Notes: generated by a model not told the origin, from the letters alone. Positions 31,912 through 43,440 are shown, numbered from the stretch's first letter. The stretch: 64,000 nt of DNA from Heterohyrax brucei (GCA_028571685.1 CM053158.1:56264001-56328000), one strand, 5' to 3'. Numbers and translations: made by a program.

Positions 31912-32378
31912 CACCCAAGGCCTGCCGAGCTGGCCCTTACCTCTCTAGCACCATCTCCAGACACAAGCCCTATTTACATACCACTTCTAGCAAGTCTACA
32001 CTTCTCTTATTCTGTGCTCCTTCGTACCTCAGTGCTTTATACTTGCTCTTCCTTCTGTCTAGAGTGCCCCTGTCCTACCCTCCTCTAACTAGAAAAAAAA
32101 ATGTACCCATCCTTTAAGACCTAGCTTGGTTACCATCATTTCTGTTAATTCTACCCTGACTTCTCCCAGGAAAAAATGAATGGCTTCCTCCTCACAGTCC
32201 TGTGCAATTGCTGCAGTTATCACACTGCCTCCAACTATCTCACATGTGTCTCCTTCACTGGGCAGTGCACTTCAGAGGGCAGAAATGTGACTTAGTTCTA
32301 AATTGTTTATCCTGACCTTGGACTTGGCACTCAGTGATGTGAAATAAGTGCTCAACAAATGGATAACTGTGCAAATGG
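31912..32378 (+). mobile_element. L2 3' region
   Basis: 'TAAGACCTAGCTTGGTTACC', 'GCAATTGCTGCAGTTATCAC', 'CACTTCAGAGGGCAGAAATG', 'AAGTGCTCAACAAATGGATA' are in L2 order. The frame 31842-32117 is a by-product. Confidence 0.85.
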
Positions 32379-32928
32379 TAGCAAGAATAAAGGAATGCCT
32401 GCATGACAGGAAAGCAATCAAAACTGCACTGGTCTTCGAATGGCCACACAGACACAGGTTCTTCTTATTTGAAGAACTTTTTTTTTTTAAGAAATAATTT
32501 AATTAATATAGTTCTCTGGGCTCCCAGGATTCATACTAACAAAGTAATGTGCAGAACTGCCTTAGAAGCCAATGTCCATTCAGAGACCCACAAAGGAGAC
32601 TTTATGCTTTACTATTAATTACTAAGGAGAAAGTGGCCAGGATTTGGGACCACAGCAAATAGACTAGTAAAAGACAAGAGTTTAAAAACAACTGCATCAC
32701 TACACTTATTTATATAAAGGAGTTGGAGATGGTCCCTGTATATTGGCCCCAAGTTGCTCACTTTATAGCACACTGATGCATTAACCCGAAAAAGTTCACC
32801 AGTGCCAAACACAACCTCTGCATGTCCAATTGTTTAAAAAAAATAGCTCCAAAGCAGACATCTATCCATTCAGAGTCTGCTTGCCATACTTGTCCCACAA
32901 AACTGCACTCAACGTCTACTACCTTTAC
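32379..32928. other. Unique DNA
   Basis: No exon or family recognised. There is a T-run at 32479-32489. Confidence 0.5.
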
Positions 32929-32929
32929 C

Positions 32930-33005
32930 CCAAACAAACCCACTGTAGTAAAGTCAATTCTGAATCACAGTGACCCTGTAGATGAAATCCTAGAGTTTTA
33001 AGGAC
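32930..33005 (-). mobile_element. AfroSINE, 5' truncated
   Basis: 'CAAACAAACCCACTGTAGTA', 'AATCACAGTGACCCTGTAGA', ending 'CCTAGAGTTTTAAGGA'. The head part is missing. Confidence 0.8.
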
Positions 33006-34351
33006 CTTAGGATGCTGTTCCTCAGAGCAGTCTTGTCCACAGGCTCCCCACTTGGTTGCAGGAGGACCTCATATATACATAAGTAAGCTTTCCCCCTCCT
33101 TCCTCTTCCCTGGGGTTTCTCATGCCTTCCTCCCCTTCTGAGCAGCTTGCTTCTGAAAGACCCCGTGCTGCAGGGGACGCCTCTATCCGTTAGCTAGTAA
33201 GGAAATCATCAATTTAATACAACAAGTAATAAACCAACATTTTTCATATCACATTGTCTTACATGCATATAAAACTACTATAGAATCAGAGGAGGTATTG
33301 GAATTGAATGGAGAATATTCTTGTTTAAAAAAGAAATGCCTATCTCAGCATATGAAGTAAATATCAGTGTGAGATGCTAAATGTTTACTTTGTGAACGCA
33401 CTTTTAAAAATACAAGCCAAAAAAAAAAAAAGAATAAACCCATGGTAATCCAATGCTCCTAAAAGAAAGATGAATGACTTTGCAATAGATTGTTCCAGAT
33501 ATGCCAGATATTGCAAGTAAAAGCACAATTCCCAACTGTGAAGACAGACAGAAGGTAAAGATTGCAACAGCTGAGCAAGTTGGCAGAAGAGGAAGTATGT
33601 ATGAAATCTCAGGTGCAGAAAAATGTATGGGGCCATACTTTCATACAATGAAACAGCAAGTAGGTCAATGGAAAAAATGTGTGGAAAATTACAACAGATA
33701 TCTGTTTTGTTGAAAATTGAAGGCAGTTTAACCAGTTTTTCAGTACTGTAGAAGTGTTTCACAACTAGGCATTGCCTTCCTAAATAACTGTTAAGTATAT
33801 ATATTTTTCATGGATCATACATATAAATTTTCTTTCCTCTAACTTGATTTTGGAGAGCTGGAAGGATATTATACATAGCATGGGAAAGGGAGGGAATGAA
33901 AATCTGGAAGGGAGAAGCAAGGGACCAAGGGTGAGGAGGAGGAAGAAAAGAAAGGGCAACGAGAATAAAGTATAAATTTGTAAGTATTAACACTCCCCCA
34001 AGTTCTTGAGTATGTGGGTCTTAAGAAAAATCATTTTGCTTTACTGAAAAGCAGCCTTAAGGGGTGAATGTTTCTGTACCTTGCAAATAACTTGTGTCTC
34101 CCCTTCACGGAGAGAAGGAGACAAGTACAACCAAAGAGAGGAGAGAGAAGCAGAGAGGAATCCCCAGAAGGGAACTGGGTAAACAGTGGTGGGGTTTGGA
34201 AGAATGTGGAAGACGATATAGTCTGCTGCTACGAAAACTAGGGCGGAGTAATGGAGGAATTTAGCACAGTCTACTTCATGTTGTAAGGCAAAATTCCCTT
34301 TTCACTACCGCTGTAAGAAGTGGTCAGCAAAAGCCTAGTCATTTTCTATCA
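33006..34351. other. Unique DNA with purine-rich patches
   Basis: No interspersed repeat named. Purine-rich runs lie near 33885-33960 and 34105-34170. The 125-codon antisense frame 33385-33762 is rich in hydrophobic residues but has no recognisable family. Confidence 0.5.
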
Positions 34352-34853
34352 CGGATTGATTTGCACCCTCCCAAAGTATGTGTGAACTTGGTTGTGTGGC
34401 TGTCCTCCATTTTATGATTTTCCTATTTGTTGCAAATCATAATCTCTGTGATTAAAAAGTATACAGTGGAATGTAACACGTTGCTTAGGTCACATCTCTG
34501 ATAACGTAAAAGGAGTTTCTCTGAAGTGTGGTCTATACTACCTTTTATCTTTTAAGTGCTTCTTTTTAAAAAAAGGAAGATAAGCAGAGAGTTAGGAAAC
34601 TCACACCACCAAGAAAGCAGTGCTGGGAGCAGAGAGCATCCTTTGGAGCTTGGGCTCCTGTACAGAGAAGCTCTTAGTCCAGGGGAAAACTGATGACAAA
34701 GATCTTCCTCCAGAGCCAACAGACAAAGATTTTCCCTGGGCCAACACCCTGAAACTGAACTTCTAGCCTACGAGACTGTGAGACAATAAACATGTTTTTT
34801 AAAGCCATCCACTTGTGGTATTTCTATTATAGCAACATTAGATGACTAACACA
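34352..34853 (+). mobile_element. MaLR-like solitary LTR, sense
   Basis: 'CACCCTCCCAAAGTATGTGT', 'TCACACCACCAAGAAAGCAG', 'GAGACTGTGAGACAATAAAC', and the 3' end 'CATTAGATGACTAACACA'. It provides the uninterrupted reference for the insertion in the 9447 copy. Confidence 0.78.
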
Positions 34854-35640
34854 TTTTCTAAAATGTTTTGCCATGATTCTTTTTTTTTAGTAGTTAGTAG
34901 AATGTAACTGGCTTGTATGTGTAAGCTAGATCACCAAAATTCACACAGGATGAGAGATGGGGCGGGGTGGGGGTGGACATAATGAACAAGAGAGTTAAAC
35001 AAGCTAAAGTCATTTAATAATTGTAGCATGCCTTTCCAAATTTCTTCTCTGTATTTTACTGCACTTGATCATCACAAAAGAATGTCTACCTCTAAAGCAT
35101 GTGAAAGTGAAATCATATTCTGAAAGCTTTAACCATGAACTTCATTCTAAAATGAAGATTTAATGGCAGAACAGATCAACTCTTGTTTGTTCCGTGAAGA
35201 TGAAGCTACCCAAACCCAAAAACAAGTCTGAAAACTCATGGCAGTAGCAGCGTGAGGCTTAAGATTAAATCCACAGTGAAATATCAGACAGGGAAAAAAA
35301 AAAAAAACACTAAGACTCAATGTTTACTGTGTTCAATAAGTAAATAAACAAAAATCATGCTGCTTAAAGAAGAAGCATCTGTAAGAAGATGCAAATAGAA
35401 ACAATTTAGAGATTAAGTATGAAAACCCTGCTTCCTCAGTTCTGACTTTCTTTATCACAATAAGATATGATTCAAGTAATATTTAGATTAGAACTGAAAA
35501 TAGAGGACACAGGAAATTATTATCTACAACTCATTGAAAATAATCTTCTGACAAAAATAGTATGCCAGCCAAGCTCTGCATTATTTGGAAGGGATGGTCA
35601 TACTTATAAGAACCTAATTTTTTTTAAAAGAATACTTCTT
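34854..35640. other. Unique DNA with a G-rich run
   Basis: 34959-34976 reads as GGGG-C-GGGG-T-GGGGG-T-GG on the plus strand, a possible quadruplex former. An A-run lies at 35293-35306. No exon recognised. Confidence 0.5.
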
Positions 35641-35944
35641 TTACAGTTGGCTTGTTTCATTCATGTACTGTCCTGTTTAATTATTACCCGCTATACACTA
35701 TGCTTGGGGACTTAGAACAAGCCTGCCACATAGGAAGTGCTCAACAAATGAAAACCAAGATTTCCATCTTTTGGAGGAACTCAATTGTCTGCCACTTCCT
35801 TGACAAATGAAGTCTTCCCCAAGTCTTCTGGATCAGAATCATTACTTTTTCTTTTCCTCGCACCTACATTTACTAACATCTCCTTGTCTTACATTATCGC
35901 TCATTCCTTAAGTATATCCACTATCTTGTAAGGGCTTTAGCAAT

Positions 35945-36130
35945 AACTAGTTGACACCAAGTTGCCACAGACTCCTGTCAACCCCATGTGTGTCAGAGCA
36001 GACTGTGCTCCATTGGGTTTTCAGGTTCTGATTTTTCAGAAGGAGATAGGTAGGGTTTTCTTCTGAAGTACTTCTGGGTGGATTCAACCCATTGAATAGT
36101 AGCCAAACCCATCAACTACACCAATGAGAG
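35945..36130 (-). mobile_element. AfroSINE, divergent long-body subfamily
   Basis: 'GTTGACACCAAGTTGCCACA', 'GCTCCATTGGGTTTTCAGGT', 'CTTCTGGGTGGATTCAACCC'. Same subtype as 6828. Confidence 0.85.
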
Positions 36131-36199
36131 GCTCTACTTTGGCAATGCAACCTACTTTTATTCATCTTCTTTTGATACTTACTACAATTTGGCACTCAA

Positions 36200-36335
36200 A
36201 CTAAGCCCAGTGCTGTTGAGTCTATTCCAACTCATAGAAATCCTATAGGACAGAGTAGAACTGCCCCATAAAGTATTCAAAGAGCACTTGGCTGATCTGA
36301 ATGGCCAACCTGTTAGTAGCTCTATGCCACTAGTT
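36200..36335 (-). mobile_element. AfroSINE, short form
   Basis: 'CCAGTGCTGTTGAGTCTATT', 'CCTATAGGACAGAGTAGAAC', then a shortened head 'CTCTATGCCACTAGTTTC'. Confidence 0.88.
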
Positions 36336-36412
36336 TCTCTGTGTTTAGCACAGTACCACATAAATGTTAACGGAATAAAATAAGAGTCCAGGTGAGACAT
36401 AAACTTGGCCAT

Positions 36413-37399
36413 CAGATACCATACAAGATAGTTAACTACATTATCAATCTTTCAACATAAATAATTCCAGATTCCAATCCACACTGAATATTTATCCTTT
36501 TCCAATAATTATTGCATTAAAACATCTCCAGTTGAGACTTTCAGGCTTCTACTCTTAAGTGAAGATGTTTTGGGGAAGTGGGGTGGGGGAATTTTTCTGG
36601 GAACTGGGGAAAATTCTGAGTTGAGATAGGAAATGATTCCATGGTTTGGAATTAACACATATTGGCAAGATCACCACAACAGACTTTAGATGCTTGGTCA
36701 TCTCAAAAGCCACAATATTTATTTCACTAGTTGTACAATTCTTTCTGGAATTGAATCCAAGCTCTTGTAATGCAGTGTATGAGCTGACTTATAGTCTTTT
36801 GAAAACCACTATAAAGAGGACATCCTTTCTCTTTTTAAGAAGGGTACACTTCAGCCTACGATTGCTATTAGGAGCAAAAAATCAGCATCTTATTTGAGAA
36901 ACCTGTCAGGCAAAATGTACTATATAAAAGACAGATGGCTTAAAACTCCATTAAATGTTTGCTGTTCAAAATTTTTTTTGTTGTTTTAAGCATTAACTTA
37001 TTTTATCTTTATAACTTATTTCACTGATGTGACATTACTGTTGGTCATTTAATAAAATGCTGTCCATTTTATTCCCAGTTATATTCATTTTCTTGATATG
37101 TGCAGTATATTCTCTTATTTTTTTATTTCACAAAACGTTAAGCTAACATTCTGAACAGACATTAGTTAGAGGAACTTAGAAGGGCATTCACATCATGCTT
37201 GACGGAAAGCTGAAAACAAGGCTCCACTGAGGTTCTGGAGGATGAAAACCCTGCCCCCTTAATTCTGGATACAGGGTCTCTTTAGAACAAATTCACATGT
37301 TAGGCAAAGATTTTCAGATGCATGTGCCTGTTGGTTCCCTCATTTGCTGTGCCATACCTATGTCTAAAACAGAGGCCTTGATAAAGCAAAAGAACTCAA
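36413..37399. other. Unique DNA with a G-quadruplex candidate
   Basis: G runs at 36572-36575, 36580-36583, 36585-36589, 36599-36601 and 36606-36609 give five runs of three or more Gs within 38 bases. Otherwise AT-rich, with no exon or repeat named. Confidence 0.5.
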
Positions 37400-37476
37400 G
37401 TGAGCTCAGACAGAAAGCTCCGTAAAGGAGGAACCTTGTCTGTCTGTTTATTACCATATTTCCAGGACCTGGCACA
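37400..37476 (+). mobile_element. L2 3' end fragment
   Basis: 'GAAAGCTCCGTAAAGGAGGA', 'CTTGTCTGTCTGTTTATTAC', 'CAGGACCTGGCACACAG'. Confidence 0.75.
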
Positions 37477-37477
37477 C

Positions 37478-38095
37478 AGTTGTATGCTGCTATGAATTAT
37501 CTGTGACTCACAGTGATCTTATGAGTGATACTTTGAAATGTTGCCCGGTCCTATGTCACCTTTATCAACCTTGTCACGTCTGAATCCATTGTTGCAGCTG
37601 TTGTGTCAACCCACCTCATTGAAGGTCTCTTGTATTTTCCCTGACTTCCCACTAAATACGATGTCTTTTTCTAGCAATTAGTCTTTCCTGATGATGTGTT
37701 CAAAGCAGGGGAGTTGAAGGCTCACCACCCTCACCCTGAAGGAATATTCTGGTTGTATTTCTTCTAATACTGGTTTGTTTGTTATTTTTTGCAGTCCACA
37801 GAATATTCAGTGTTCTTTGCTAACATAATAGAATGCATCAGTCATTCTTTGGTCTTCTTTTTTTTAATAGTCAACCTTTCTGTGCCTATGAGGCAACTCA
37901 AAAGGCCATGGTTTGGATCAGATTCATTTTAACCTTCAAAGTGACATCTTTGCTTTTTAAGACTTTAAAGAGGTCTTAACACTTTAAAGAGGTCTTTTAT
38001 AGCAAACTTACCAATTGTAATACACCATTTGATTTCTTGACTACTGCTATTTGTGGAGCAAAGGTGAATCACCACTATAGAGTACATCAGCTTTT
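37478..38095 (-). mobile_element. RTE-type LINE 3' half, antisense
   Basis: Reverse complement of the region downstream of the YxDD motif in the copy at 21880: 'GTGACATCTTTGCTTTTTAA', 'ACTTTAAAGAGGTCTT', 'TTTGATTTCTTGACTACTGC'. It contains a 19-bp tandem duplication at 37962-37999 and is extensively degraded with no usable frame. Confidence 0.88.
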
Positions 38096-38104
38096 CTATA
38101 TTAT

Positions 38105-39125
38105 AATTAACATTTAATCACTGAATAAGTTAGGATAGTCACTAACCACACATGGCTACTGAGCACTTAATAAAAAGGTCAGTCAGACCAAAGAACTGAA
38201 TTGTTAAGTTTATTTAACTTTAGTCCATATACATTTTAAAGCTGATATTTGATGTCATTTGCTCGAAAATTTTAAATATGTTTGTAATAACACAGGCACA
38301 TGAATCTATTTTTTATCAATTGTAAATTTTATAAAATCTAAGTACTGATGAAGCATTTCTGACAAAAATTTAGCATCTCAATTTCGATGAGCTTTAAGTA
38401 TACAACACAAACAGATTTCAAACATTTGGTACAGAAAAAAAGAATTTAAATTCTGCCATTAATAGTTTATTATATTGATTACATATTGGCACAGTAATTG
38501 CAGTGGGCTGAATGATGGCCCCCCAAAAGGTATGTTGATTTCTTAACCCCTAAAAGACGTACACATTACCTTATGTGGCGGAAGAGTGAACACTACTTTA
38601 TATGATAAAAGATGTGATTAAGAATTTTAGAGGTGGAGCTTAAACTAAATTACCCAGATGGGCTCTAAATCCAATGGCAAGTGTCCTTACTGAAATGGGA
38701 CACAGGGGAGTTAGACAGACAGAGATGAGGATGTGTTGTGACAAGGGAGGAAAGAGTGGAATGACACTGCTGGAAGTTAAGGAACACCAGCAACTACCAG
38801 AAGCTGGACGAGGTAAAGAAAGGATTTTCCCCAGTGCTTCCACAGGCAGCACAGCTGTGATCTCTAACTTCTATCCCCCATAACTGTGAGAGGATAGATT
38901 CCTGCTGTATTAAGCCAAGAAGTTTGTGATAATGTGTTATCACAACCTCAGGAAACTAGCACAATAATATTTTAGAAATATTGAGCAAAAAAAATTAGTA
39001 TTTTTTTTTTTACTTTTCAAAATATGGCTAAAACATAATAGAAACAGTGCCAGAGAGTTGGGCAGAATATTTTAAATTACACATGTGGCTTACACTGTAT
39101 TTCTATTGGACTACACTGCTCTAGA
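38105..39125. mobile_element. MER1-like hAT element split by an LTR-like repeat
   Basis: Left part: 'CACTAACCACACATGGCTAC', 'TGAGCACTTAATAAAAAGGT'. Right part from 38972: 'TAATAGAAACAGTGCC', 'CACATGTGGCTTACACTGTA', and the terminal 'GGACTACACTGCTCTAGAA'. Family assignment within hAT-Charlie is approximate. Confidence 0.7.
38503..38971 (+). mobile_element. LTR-like old mammalian repeat inside the hAT element
   Basis: 'GTGGGCTGAATGATGGCCCC', 'TTACCCAGATGGGCTCTAAA', 'CAATGGCAAGTGTCCTTACT', 'ACCAGAAGCTGGACGAGG', and the end 'CAGGAAACTAGCACAATA'. It is the sense counterpart of 15643-16345. Confidence 0.7.
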
Positions 39126-39810
39126 ATAAACTATCACAGATTGTCTATTTTCCAAACAATCTTTCCAGGATTTCCACCTCTTGAGTCACATGTGTAAGAA
39201 TAAAGCTTTAAAACATCCTTAAATGCACAAAATAATGAAATGTTAGCATGGTTATTACCATTCCTGGAGGATGACAGTACTCAATCTGTTACCTGGAATT
39301 CAGCTATTAATCACTAATCTTTAGATTTATTTATTCAATCAAAAACATCATGCCAAGAAGTCTAATTAATATAGTATTCAGATGAGAGAATTCTGGAAAG
39401 ATGGTAACATAAATAGACCATCTTCTTGACCTTCAACCATGAATACAAAGAAGTGGTGCTCAGCTTCAACGGACTCTAAGTCAAGAAGCAGAAGAAAAGA
39501 AGCTGGGAGCTACAGATGAGGAAGAAGCAAGGAATCAGGAAAGCCATGTAAGTTAGAAAAATCACTATTACCGTGGTCCCTGCCCCTCCCCCTAGCCATA
39601 TGGGAAGTCAGCTGCTGTGAATAGGGAAGCGGCCCCAGAAAAGGAGCCTGCTTTCCTAACCACTCCAACCCCTGTCTGTACAAAGAGACAGGACCCCAGC
39701 TATGCTCTAAAATCAAAAAGACAGACTCCCTAAGGATCTATGTAGAGTGTGCTAGCATCTCCCCAACCATGACATTGCCAGCTGCAGGCCTGTTGTGAGC
39801 TGCTACAGAA

Positions 39811-40640
39811 GGCCCACACAGTGGGATATGCTCCCATAGTCAGCACTCCACTTTCTCCCCACACACCCCATAGCTCTGGCTTCTGAAACCAATAGAACAA
39901 ATCTAGTGGGGGTCAATTAGGGTCAATCTGCTCCAACTTCCAGTTGGTGATGAGGACTGCTGTCTGAGGCTATTGTGTGCTGGGAAGCAGGAGCCCTGAG
40001 TGGAGGCTACATTAGCAGTCAAAAATCTACCTGAGGGGCTCTGATAACAACAAGGTAGACCTCCATGAGTATATGACCACAGTGTGACACTTCCTCCCTA
40101 CCTGTTACTGGTTGATTGCCAGTATGTTGCAAACAGCTATGCAAGGCCTGTACAGTGGAGTCTGTTTCCGCAGGCAACATTCTACCTGCCTCCCTGTGCA
40201 CTCCATAGCTCAGGCCTCTGAAACCAACAGGACAGACCTTTCTGAAGATTAATTTATGTCTGTCTGCTTCCCCTTCCAGTCAGCACTGAGGACTACCTAC
40301 TGAAGTTGCCATGTGCTAGAAGCTGGCATCTTGAATAGAGACTATGCCCACAGCGAGTAGACTACAGAGGGGCTCCAACAGCTACAAGCAGACCACCCAC
40401 CTTAGAAGAGCATGACAACCCTTCCTCCAACCAGTAACAGTGGGCTGGCTGCTTGACTAATAACTTTAGAAAGTTTTCTTGAGTGGAGTCAGGAGGTGTG
40501 CCAACTAAGTACCGGTTGATCCCCCAACCATCACAGGACCACTCAGGCTCTGAAACCAACAAGACAGACCTCTTGGAGGTCCATCTGGGAGTGCCACGCC
40601 CTCCTCTTCCTGAAATGGAGAAAAGACTGTCTGTACTTTC
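39811..40640 (+). repeat. Tandem ~333-bp units in the LINE-1 5' region
   Basis: The anchor 'TCTGAAACCAA' recurs at 39882, 40217 and 40549 (spacing 335 and 332), and the unit start 'GGCC' blocks at 39811 and 40145 are 334 apart. Other paired blocks are 'GAGGGGCTCTGATAAC' and 'GAGGGGCTCCAACAGC'. That gives two full units plus a partial third. L1 promoters built of tandem monomers are known in rodents. Confidence 0.75.
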
Positions 40641-41214
40641 CCTGAATGCCAACTTGGACACAAGCAGCCCCATGGAGCAGGAAAGGAAGGTGTCAGCAAA
40701 AAGAAAGGAAAACATCCAGCCCTGAAGGGAGATTTCTGGGTGCAAGTTTTCCAACTAAAAATGTGGTTGCAGAAACAGAAAAAGGAAAGAAGTAACAACC
40801 AGAAAGAGAGAACTACATCCTGTGGTAGACAGATTGATTAGTTCATGATACCTTGTTTGAGTGGCAGCGCCCACTGGTGGACAGGCTGACCACAGTGTGT
40901 TCTCTGGTGTGTTTGGAAGGGACTGACAGTTGAAAACTGATGTGGAACTTTCTAATCCTATCAAACCTGAAAAGGAGAAGGAGCTATCACAGAGAGGGAG
41001 AAGAAACACCACACAAGGCTGAAGGCTCTGCCCAACCAAGAGTGTTTTTGCAGTAACATCAAATACTGGGAAAAACTGAGAAAGTTCAACTTCCTCAAAA
41101 ATTCCAATGCCCCTCCCTCCACCCTGAAAGATGGCTCATCCAAACTAACATGCCAAGGAGAGTGGAACACATCTTAGGATGACCAAATAATTTAAAAAGT
41201 GGAACAATATAACA

Positions 41215-41242
41215 CTTTACGGCACTTGGCTTGGCTGGCTTA
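41215..41242 (+). mobile_element. Possible solo AfroSINE/RTE tail in LINE-1
   Basis: 'TTTACGGCACTTGGCTTGGC' is nearly the same as the end of the insert at 62019-62070. No duplication is visible around it, and it is short, so chance similarity is not excluded. Confidence 0.5.
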
Positions 41243-41479
41243 TACATGATTAAAGAACATAAACAAAGATGTAAAAGAAACAAGGAAAACAATGTAATAA
41301 CAAAATGATCTAAAATAAGAGATAATGCAGTAGAAAGGAATAAAAACTGAAATGAGAAACATAATGGAAGGATTTATCTCCAGATCTAACCAGAGAGAAG
41401 AAAGAATAAGTAAATTAGGGAATAAGCCAGTTAAAGTTATGGACACTGAACAGCAATAAGAATGGAGGCTCAAGAAGGT

Positions 41480-41965
41480 TGAGCACAGTGTAATGGAATT
41501 GTGCACAACATGAGAGATCTAATATATATGTCATAGGAATTCCAAAAGGAAATGAGAAAAAGAAAGGGACAGAAATAATATGAAGACACAGTGACAGGAA
41601 ACTGCCCCAATCTAATGAAAGAGGTGAATCTACAAATCCAAATAGCTCAAATAACTCCAAGCAAGGTAAACCCAAAGAGATCTATACCGAGATACATCAT
41701 AGTTAAGCTCTCAAAAAGTAAAGATCCTGAAAGCAGTGATAGAGAAGCAGTCACATATAAAGGATCCTCAATAAGGTTAAGTGCCAACACTGAAGGCCAG
41801 AAGGCAATGGAATGATATATTTACAGTGCTCAAAGAAAAAAGCTGTGAACCAAGAATAGCAGTGCAACTATTCTTCAAGAATGAGAGTGAAATTGAGACA
41901 TTCTCAGAGAAATGAAAGCTGAGAAGTTATATATTCACCAGACTGGCCCTCCAAGAAATGCAAAT
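41480..41965 (+). pseudogene. LINE-1 ORF1 C-terminal remnant
   Basis: The 74-codon frame at 41591-41815 contains 'IQIAQITPSKVNPKRSIPRY', matching the L1 ORF1 RNA-binding region, followed by 'SKSKDPESSD' and 'SIRLSANTEGQKAME'. Downstream pieces in other frames keep the order ('AAATGAAAGCTGAGAAG', 'CCTCCAAGAAATGCAAATGG'). Frameshifts and stops disable it. Confidence 0.85.
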
Positions 41966-42426
41966 GGGAGTTTTGTAAATTGAAGGGAAAGGAAACTAGA
42001 AAGTAATTCAAAGCTATAGATAAAAAGAATGATCCTCCCACCAATATCATAAGACAATACATGTACTGTTTAATGAGAATGTAATTTTTTCTGGAAATCT
42101 TTATCTAAAGCAAAATTTTAAAAAAAGGAAAAAGAATAACCCCTAATAAACATAAATGCACACACAAGTACAAGGCTAGTAACAAATTATTCATGCTTGA
42201 TGATTCTAAATGTTTTGTACTTTATTTTTTTTTAATAACAAGTACAGAAAAGCAAAGATAAATGTGTGTCACAGGGCACATGACACGTAAACATGAAAGT
42301 AGTGACAACAAAGGGAAGAGGAAAGATACAGACAGAATTTCTGGGACATTATTGAGGTTTAAAGTTGGTAACAACCACCCTAGAATGTTACAAATACAAG
42401 TTTTTAAATGTAATATGCATGGTAAC

Positions 42427-42547
42427 CACCGCCATCGAGTCCGCTCCGACTCGTAGTACCTCTAGAGCTCAGAATAGAACCAAACCACAGAGTTTCCAAG
42501 AAGCACCTGGCAGATTTGAACTGTCAACCTTTCGGTATGCAGACATA
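42427..42547 (-). mobile_element. AfroSINE in the LINE-1 inter-ORF region
   Basis: 'ACCGCCATCGAGTCCGCTCC' (CpG-rich tail), 'GAGTTTCCAAGAAGCACCTG'; the head end is shortened. GCATGGTAAC (42417-42426) and GCATGTAAC (42548-42556) look like its target-site duplication. Confidence 0.9.
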
Positions 42548-42924
42548 GCATGTAACTCACAAAAGGAAAGGAAAAGGCTTTTTCTCACTCACAGCAATAA
42601 ACGAGCAAAACACAATAGCGACACAATAAAAAAAGCTCATAGCAATAAACCAACAAAACACAAAAGCAAGCAGCAGGAAAGGACAAAGACAAAAGAAGCT
42701 TAACAAATATACACACATACACACACAAAATAATAACAAAATGCCAAAGGTAAGTCACTACTTATCAGTAATTAGAGTGAATGTACATTGACTAAATGCT
42801 ATGATCAAAAGACAAAGGGGCAGAGCTGACTAAAAAACCATGATTCTATCACAGGCAGTTTACAAAAGATACACTTAAAATCCAAGGATGCAAATAAGTT
42901 GAAAGTGAAAGGATAGAAAAAACG

Positions 42925-43440
42925 TGCATGCACCATGCAAATAAGAGACCTGGGGTAGCAATCTCAGTGTCAGACATTGTAGACTTTAAGGCAAAATATG
43001 TTAAAAGAAGTCAAGATGGACATTATATAATGATGAAAGTGTTAATTAATCAAGAAGGTATAACAATCATAGATACATATGCATCCAACTTTGGGGCACC
43101 TAAATATATAAAGCAAACACTGATAGAACTGAAAGGAGAAACAGTACTACAGTCACAACTGGGTACTTTCAGTGTGGGACACAACTTCTAGAAAGAAGAT
43201 CAGCAAAGAAACAGAGCACTTGAATGACATTATAAACCAACTAGACTTAAAGACATACATAGAACGCTCCAAACAGCAAAAACCATGATCCGTATTCTAT
43301 TCCAGTGCACATGGGTCATTCTCCAGGACAGACTACACGTTAAGCCATAAAGCAATTCCTGATAAACTTAAAAAGATTAAAATTACATATATTTTCTCTG
43401 ATCACAATATAGTGTACCTAAAAATCAGTAACTGAAAAAA
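42925..43440 (+). pseudogene. LINE-1 ORF2 endonuclease remnant
   Basis: The frame 42928-43191 holds 'GVAISVSDIVDFKAKYVKRS', 'DGHYIMMKVLINQEGITIID' and 'FGAPKYIKQTLIELKGE', which align with the L1 endonuclease domain. Further on, 'TTCTCCAGGACAGACTACAC' and 'TTCTCTGATCACAATATAGT' (the SDH region) persist in broken frames. It is inactive. Confidence 0.88.

Larger units (their letters stand above)
35641..36412 (+). mobile_element. L2 fragments split by two AfroSINEs
   Basis: 'GAACAAGCCTGCCACATAGG' with 'AAGTGCTCAACAAATGAAAA', 'CTTGACAAATGAAGTCTTCC', 'ATCTTGTAAGGGCTTTAGCA', and after the SINEs 'TTTAGCACAGTACCACATAA'. The pieces keep L2-like order, but the boundaries are soft. Confidence 0.6.

Noticed and set aside
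33385-33762. 125-codon antisense frame with many aromatic and hydrophobic residues
   Set aside because: The composition follows AT-rich antisense DNA; no signal peptide plus domain pattern or known family is visible.
28757-34853. Two LTRs in the same orientation as ends of one provirus
   Set aside because: They are too diverged from one another, and the sequence between them shows no retroviral coding remnants; they are separate solitary LTRs.
40362-40754. 130-codon antisense frame and overlapping frames on both strands
   Set aside because: All fall in the tandem 5' region of the LINE-1, which is non-coding.
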